Part shown: positions 59,536-64,000 of the stretch, in pieces | Layout of the letters: every line of letters begins with the position of its first letter | Numbering within the stretch: position 1 is the stretch's first letter | Source: Streptosporangium pseudovulgare | GTDB lineage: Bacteria; Actinomycetota; Actinomycetes; Streptosporangiales; Streptosporangiaceae | NCBI RefSeq assembly: GCF_014648055.1 | Contig: NZ_BMQJ01000019.1 | Span: 1 to 64,000, forward strand | Reading direction: 5' to 3' | Length of the DNA stretch: 64,000 bases | Translations under genes and position numbers: made by a program | The notes under the pieces: generated by a model | What the model was told of the DNA's origin: nothing | The model's input: the letters and a program-made list of their open reading frames with translations, nothing else | The model's database searches: none

Positions 59536-60006
59536 ATGGAAGAAAACGACTTCTCGGGTGTCAAGCGGCTCTACAGGACCAGGGACGGCCGCATGGTCGC
59601 GGGTGTGGCGTCCGGCATCGGGCGGTACGCCGGGATCGACGCGAACGTCGTCCGCGCGATCATCGCCGTCAGCACGTTCTTCGGCGGCCTCGGGGCCGGC
59701 GTCTACCTCGTCGGGTGGCTGCTCATGCCCTCGGAGACCACCGGCACGTCGGTCCTGGAGCGCCTGATCGACAAGCACAAGGACGACCCGGTCTGGCAGG
59801 ACGCCAAGGTCAAGGCCAGGGAGGGCTGGGCCAAGGCCGAGCACTGGGCCAGGACCAACGGCCAGAACCGCCCCCAGGGTCACCCCGGCCAGGGCCACCC
59901 CGGCTACGCCGACCCCACCCCCTACTACTCCGGCCCGGCCGCTCCGCAGGACGCCTACTCCGCGCCGACCGCTCCGCCGCGGCGGGACGACGAGCCGCGG
60001 GCGTGA
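59536..60006 (+). CDS. PspC-domain membrane protein
   Basis: A 156-residue protein. Residues 8-66 form a PspC domain (KRLYRTRDGRMVAGVASGIG; IIAVSTFFGGLGAGVYLVGW as the TM helix), followed by a charged helix and a Pro/Gly/Tyr-rich tail. PspC proteins take part in membrane-stress response. It converges on the MFS gene with 1 bp between stops. Confidence 0.85.
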   Translation: MEENDFSGVKRLYRTRDGRMVAGVASGIGRYAGIDANVVRAIIAVSTFFGGLGAGVYLVGWLLMPSETTGTSVLERLIDKHKDDPVWQDAKVKAREGWAKAEHWARTNGQNRPQGHPGQGHPGYADPTPYYSGPAAPQDAYSAPTAPPRRDDEPRA

Positions 60007-60007
60007 C

Positions 60008-61330
60008 TCAGGCGGCCGCCTCGGCGCGGACCCTCTCGATGATCTCCTTGCGGGATCCCGACCACAGTACGGCCAGCGCGGCGGCGACGACGAGACCCGC
60101 CGCGCCGGCCAGCCCCACCACGGTCTCCGGGCCGAGCTCGGCGGCGGCGGCGCCGCCGATGAGGATGCCGATCCCCTGGACGGCGAGCAGGCCCGACTGT
60201 ACGAGCCCGAAGGCCATGGCCCGGCGCTCGGCGGGCACGCACTGCACGAACGCGGCGTTCGCCGCGAGCTGGTAGGCGCCGCCCACGCCGGAGGCGAACC
60301 ACAGGGCCAGCACCGCGGCGAGCGGTGGCCGCGCCGCGCACAGGATCAGCGGCGCGCAGGTCAGCATCGCCATCCACCCCATGGACCGCAGACGCCGGGA
60401 CGGGGTGACGTACCGGCTGAAGAAGAACGCGCCGACGACCGTACCGGTCGGCATCGACCCCATCAGCAGGCCCGCGACGAAGGAGATCCGCTCCGGATCG
60501 GCGGTCAGCGTGGCGGCGTACGGCGTCGCGATCCCCTCGGGCAGCACGTAGAAGCCGCACAGCCAGGCGAAGAGGACCAGCGTCCGCAGCCGCGGATCGC
60601 CGAAGACCAGTCGCGCTCCGGCACGGGTCGTCGTCCACATGGAGGGGCGGCCGGTCTCGCCGTTCTCGGGCAGGGGGCGCCGGCGTACCCCGGAGGCGAG
60701 GATGAGCGCCGAGGCGAGGTAGGTGGCGGCGTCCAGGGCCAGCGCGCGGTACGGGCCCATCCCCATGATCAGCGCTCCGCCGAGCGCGAACCCCAGCATC
60801 TGGGCGCCCTGGTTGGTCATGTTCTGCAGGGCGGAACCCATGACGTAGCGGTCGCCGGCGAGCAGCTCGGGCAGCAGCGCGGCCCGGGCGGCGGAGAACG
60901 GGGCGCTGAGCAGCACCACACAGAAGACCAGCCCGCACAGCGCCGGGAACGGCACGCCGGGGACGGCCATGAGCGACACCATGACGGCCCGGAGCAGATC
61001 ACAGATGATCATCACCCGCCGCCGGGCGTAGCGGTCGGCCAGCCCCGCGAGGAGGGGACCGCCGATGATCGGCGGGAGGTAGGTCAGCGCGTAGACCGAC
61101 GCGGTGGCCAGCGCCGACTCCGTACCCTGGAAGACCAGCACGGACAGCGCCACCCGGGAGAGCTGGTCGCCCAGGAGCGAAAGACCCTGGCCGAGCCAGA
61201 GGGCGCGGAACTCGCCGATGGCGATGACCTCGCCGTACGTTGCCCGGCGTTCGGCCGGACGGCGGTGCCGCCCGGGCAGCCGGCCGGGCGTGGTGGCCGC
61301 CATAGGACTCCGGTGGGCTCGCAGGCGCAT
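60008..61330 (-). CDS. MFS transporter
   Basis: A 440-residue permease with twelve hydrophobic helices and an MFS loop 2-3 motif (GLADRYARRRVMIICDL). The layout is that of the DHA3-type drug exporters. An ATG nine codons in is an alternative start. The substrate is unknown. Confidence 0.9.
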   Translation of the reverse strand: MRLRAHRSPMAATTPGRLPGRHRRPAERRATYGEVIAIGEFRALWLGQGLSLLGDQLSRVALSVLVFQGTESALATASVYALTYLPPIIGGPLLAGLADRYARRRVMIICDLLRAVMVSLMAVPGVPFPALCGLVFCVVLLSAPFSAARAALLPELLAGDRYVMGSALQNMTNQGAQMLGFALGGALIMGMGPYRALALDAATYLASALILASGVRRRPLPENGETGRPSMWTTTRAGARLVFGDPRLRTLVLFAWLCGFYVLPEGIATPYAATLTADPERISFVAGLLMGSMPTGTVVGAFFFSRYVTPSRRLRSMGWMAMLTCAPLILCAARPPLAAVLALWFASGVGGAYQLAANAAFVQCVPAERRAMAFGLVQSGLLAVQGIGILIGGAAAAELGPETVVGLAGAAGLVVAAALAVLWSGSRKEIIERVRAEAAA

Positions 61331-61493
61331 TGACTGTGGGTGTTCAGTGTGTAACCTACGGTGCCTGCTGAAGCGCTCTGGCGCAACTGAAAGCGTCCAA
61401 CCGCGCGCAAGACGTAATCAGAAACCGGGGAAAAGCCGCCGTCCTCCGCGAGGTTCGGGGATGATGGGCGTGGTCACCGACCGTCGCCGGCGG

Positions 61494-61844
61494 TCACCAG
61501 CCGAGTTCGTGGAGCCGGTCATCGTCGATGCCGAAATGGTGGGCGATCTCGTGAACCACGGTGATCCGCACCTCTTCCACCACCTCACTCTCAGAAGCGC
61601 ACATTGCGCAGATGGGGTGGCGGTAGATCTCTATCCGGTCGGGTAACACTCCGGCATACCAGTCGCCGCGTTCGGTAAGGGGGACGCCCGTGTAGAGACC
61701 CAGCAGACCGGGCTCGGGAGGATCGTCCACGACCACCACGACCACGTTGTCCATGACCCTGGTCAGCTCGGGAGGGATCGTGTCCAGTGCCTCGGCCACG
61801 AGCTCTTCGAACTTCTCTCTCGAGACCTCGATCACAACAGCCAT
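61494..61844 (-). CDS. small zincin-like metallopeptidase
   Basis: A 116-residue protein with HEIAHHFGIDDDRLHELGW at its C-terminus (HExxHxxGxxD/H), the metzincin-type site of the PF06262 family. These small proteins are common in actinobacteria and lack an established substrate. No signal peptide is present. Confidence 0.88.
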   Translation of the reverse strand: MAVVIEVSREKFEELVAEALDTIPPELTRVMDNVVVVVVDDPPEPGLLGLYTGVPLTERGDWYAGVLPDRIEIYRHPICAMCASESEVVEEVRITVVHEIAHHFGIDDDRLHELGW

Positions 61845-61876
61845 TGTGCCCGCGTTTCCGGGTGTGAGGGAGCCGC

Positions 61877-63379
61877 ATGGGTTTCATGAGCCGGACAAGA
61901 AGTCTCGTCCCCTTCATCAGGGGGCCGTTAGCGCGCGGGGTGGCGGTCGTCGTGATCGCGATCGCCGGCGCCTGGCTGGGCATCTCGCTCGGCGGTCCGG
62001 TGCGTACCAGCGTCGGCCCGGTCGACATCGGCATGTCGGCGGCGCCGTCGTGGTCCGGGGAGACCGTCGTGGACGTCCACCCGCTGGGCACCCTCACCTT
62101 CGACACGCACGACGCGCCGGTCGCTCTGCGCGTCACCCTGGACAACATCAACCCCGCCCGCGCCGGCGCGCTGCTGGAGGACCCGCAGCTGTCCAGTCAG
62201 CTCCCCACCCTCCTGGAGAAGGAGCTGCGCGAGGGGGTGAAGACGCTCGCGCTGCGCGCCCTGCTGTGCGGCCTCCTCGGCGGGCTGCTCGTCTCCCTGA
62301 TCGTCTTCCGCCGGCCGGGAGCGGCCCTGGCCGGGCTGCTGAGCGTCGTCGTCGCGATGGCCGCCACCGGGGCCGGCGCCGCCCTGACCTTCCGGCCGAA
62401 CTCGGTGGTGGAGCCCAAGTACACCGGCCTCCTCGCCGGCGCGCCGTCCCTGGTCGGCAGTGCCGAGTCGATCGTGACGAGGTTCGAGTCCTACCGGTCC
62501 CAGCTCGCCAAGCTGGTCAACAACGTCTCCCAGCTCTACGACACGGTCTCCTCCCTGCCGATCTACGACTCCGACCCCACCTCGATCCGGGTCCTGCACG
62601 TCTCCGACATCCACCTCAACCCGGTCGCGTGGAACCTCATCCGCTCGGTCGTCGGCCAGTTCAAGATCGACGCGATCGTGGACACCGGGGACCTGACCGA
62701 CCACGGCACCGGCCCCGAGGACAAGTTCGTCGAGGAGATCCCCACCTTCGGCGTGCCGTACGTCTTCGTCCGGGGCAACCACGATTCCAAGGCCACCCAG
62801 CGGGCCGTGGCCAAGCAGAAGCACGCCGTCGTCCTCGACGACACGGTCAAGGAGGTCGCGGGACTGCGCATATACGGCGTCGGCGACCCCCGGTTCACCC
62901 CCGACAAGTCGGTGGAGGTCGACTCCGCCCCGGAGACCCTGACGACCCTGGGGCACGCCTACGCCACCCGGCTGGGCCAGGCGTTCAAGCAGCCGGTCGA
63001 CCTGGTGGCGGTGCACGACCCCACGATCGCCAGGGCCTTCTCCGGCGCCGTGCCGATGGTCCTCACCGGGCACGCCCACGAGCGGTCCACCGAGCTGCTG
63101 CCGTCCGGCACCCGCGTCCTCGTCCAGGGCTCCACCGGAGGGGCCGGTCTGCGCGCCCTGGAACACGACGAGCCCACGCCGGTCGCGGCCTCCGTGCTGT
63201 ATTTCGACCGCAAGACCCACAGGCTCCGGGCCTGGGACGACATCACCCTGGGCGGGCTGGGTGAGCAGTCGGTACAGATCGAACGTCACGTCGAGACCGA
63301 CCCTGGCCGTACAATTTCTCCTGGGCCGACGGTCACCCCCTCTCCGACGGGGGAGGCCGCCGACACCAAGGCTCCGTAA
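61877..63379 (+). CDS. membrane metallophosphoesterase
   Basis: A 500-residue protein. A TM helix (about 21-38) and a pair at about 125-170 flank an extracytoplasmic segment; the catalytic domain has HVSDIHL, DTGDLTDHG, RGNHD and TGHAHE, the metallophosphoesterase metal-binding motifs. The substrate is not deducible; the active site should face outward or toward the membrane. The C-terminal Thr/Pro tail is disordered. Confidence 0.9.
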   Translation: MGFMSRTRSLVPFIRGPLARGVAVVVIAIAGAWLGISLGGPVRTSVGPVDIGMSAAPSWSGETVVDVHPLGTLTFDTHDAPVALRVTLDNINPARAGALLEDPQLSSQLPTLLEKELREGVKTLALRALLCGLLGGLLVSLIVFRRPGAALAGLLSVVVAMAATGAGAALTFRPNSVVEPKYTGLLAGAPSLVGSAESIVTRFESYRSQLAKLVNNVSQLYDTVSSLPIYDSDPTSIRVLHVSDIHLNPVAWNLIRSVVGQFKIDAIVDTGDLTDHGTGPEDKFVEEIPTFGVPYVFVRGNHDSKATQRAVAKQKHAVVLDDTVKEVAGLRIYGVGDPRFTPDKSVEVDSAPETLTTLGHAYATRLGQAFKQPVDLVAVHDPTIARAFSGAVPMVLTGHAHERSTELLPSGTRVLVQGSTGGAGLRALEHDEPTPVAASVLYFDRKTHRLRAWDDITLGGLGEQSVQIERHVETDPGRTISPGPTVTPSPTGEAADTKAP

Positions 63380-63484
63380 GGCTCCGTAGGCCGCCGGAAC
63401 GCCGCTTTGGCATCGAGGGCAAAAGTCCCCTATGCTTCAGAGGTCTCCAGCGGAAGACGGCACGGAACGGGATGAGAGTCCCGA

Positions 63485-63557
63485 GCCCCCATCGTCTAGT
63501 GGCCTAGGACACCGCCCTTTCAAGGCGGCGACACGGGTTCGAATCCCGTTGGGGGCA
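63485..63557 (+). tRNA. tRNA-Glu (anticodon UUC)
   Basis: Acceptor GCCCCCA/TGGGGGC, anticodon arm CCGCC-CTTTCAA-GGCGG with TTC, T arm with GGTTCGAAT. First of three clustered tRNA genes. Confidence 0.96.
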
Positions 63558-63663
63558 CGGCCGAGCGTAAGCTCACCGGGAAAGCGGCAGGTCGAAGACC
63601 TCCGAAGAACTGGTAAGCTAGGCAAGCCGAGAAAAACGGAAACGAAAGTTTCCGACAAAGCAA

Positions 63664-63738
63664 GGTCCTGTAGAGCAGTTTGGAGTGCTCGCCACCCTGT
63701 CAAGGTGGAGGTCGCGGGTTCAAGTCCCGTCAGGACCG
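63664..63738 (+). tRNA. tRNA-Asp (anticodon GUC)
   Basis: Acceptor GGTCCTG/CAGGACC, anticodon arm CCACC-CTGTCAA-GGTGG with GTC, T arm GCGGGTTCAAGTCCCGT, discriminator G73. Confidence 0.95.
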
Positions 63739-63765
63739 CTCTGGTAGGTGTCGCACCACCATCCA

Positions 63766-63842
63766 GGTCAGGTAGCTCAGTTGGTACGAGCGTCCGCCTG
63801 AAAAGCGGAAGGTCGGCAGTTCGACCCTGCCCCTGACCACCA
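63766..63842 (+). tRNA. tRNA-Phe (anticodon GAA)
   Basis: Acceptor GGTCAGG/CCTGACC, anticodon arm TCCGC-CTGAAAA-GCGGA with GAA, and an encoded CCA end at 63840-63842. Last of the tRNA cluster. Confidence 0.95.
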
Positions 63843-63858
63843 CACTTGAGCAGCAGAG

Positions 63859-63891
63859 AAGCCCCGAGCGATGACCGCTCGGGGCTTTTTT
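63859..63891 (+). terminator. intrinsic terminator of the tRNA cluster
   Basis: AGCCCCGAGCG pairs with CGCTCGGGGCT around a short loop, followed by TTTTTT. It lies 17 bp after tRNA-Phe. The rest of the window (63892-64000) shows no gene. Confidence 0.93.
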
Positions 63892-64000
63892 GATCTTCGG
63901 TGACAGCAACGCGATCGCTGAGGTCGCGCTGCCACTGAGGGCGTGATGCGGATGACGTGAGGACCACGCTCACGTCGGGCCACGCCGTACGCCGGGCCTT

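Noticed and set aside
61747-63264. 505-codon second frame over the phosphoesterase gene
   Set aside because: It is Arg/Gly/Pro-rich with no domain, whereas the other frame carries all metallophosphoesterase motifs.

Overview
The window comes from a high-GC actinobacterium, most likely a Streptosporangiales-type genome. The evidence is GC-rich codon use, many GTG starts, ATGA/GTGA-coupled operons, families such as DUF5997, DUF6493, SWIM and DUF2637, and an integrative element of the actinomycete (AICE) type. All assignments come from reading the sequence; no database search was run.

Left chromosomal arm (1-29 kb). A DUF6493/SWIM pair opens the window, followed by a divergent DUF5997 / LysR-type effector-domain pair and a P-loop kinase-like gene. 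A small RiPP-like cassette lies at 5.8-8.3 kb: a 26-residue basic peptide, a perfect terminator, a PqqD-like/ThiF adenylating enzyme and a PqqD-like HExxH membrane protein. Next come a D,D-carboxypeptidase and a six-gene envelope module (lipoprotein, PG-binding adaptor, ABC ATPase, permease, response regulator, histidine kinase). After that are a MarR regulator facing an FMN-reductase/GNAT fusion across one long palindrome, a TetR with SDR and EamA genes, small hypotheticals, and a five-gene operon (DUF998, DMT exporter, GT4 glycosyltransferase, response regulator, kinase). A flavin monooxygenase facing a MarR regulator ends the arm.

Integrated elements (29.4-57.3 kb). The 3' 43 bp of a tRNA-Lys(UUU) gene occur three times: 29411, 33471 and inside the intact tRNA at 57256. 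They bound a 4-kb remnant (truncated integrase, barstar, ankyrin and hypothetical genes) and a complete 23.8-kb conjugative element. The rightward transfer half of the large element has a HTH-SWIM protein, DUF6907 proteins, a DUF2637/Spd-like protein and an FtsK/TraB translocase. Its leftward half is one long coupled operon: two HTH proteins, zinc-ribbon proteins, a Toprim-AAA primase/helicase, a phage-type HGG protein, a protein with two E3-binding-like domains and a 1505-residue phage-type tape-measure protein. No capsid, portal, large terminase or other tail gene was recognised. A tyrosine integrase abuts the tRNA. The TraB C-terminus is shared, at about 61% identity by eye, with a neighbouring HNH endonuclease, and a cluster of five 8-bp GGTGCCAC repeats lies just upstream of that gene.

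Right chromosomal arm (57.3-64 kb). A DEDDh exonuclease, an acyl-CoA dehydrogenase, a PspC protein, an MFS transporter, a small zincin, a metallophosphoesterase and a tRNA cluster (Glu, Asp, Phe) followed by a strong terminator complete the window.
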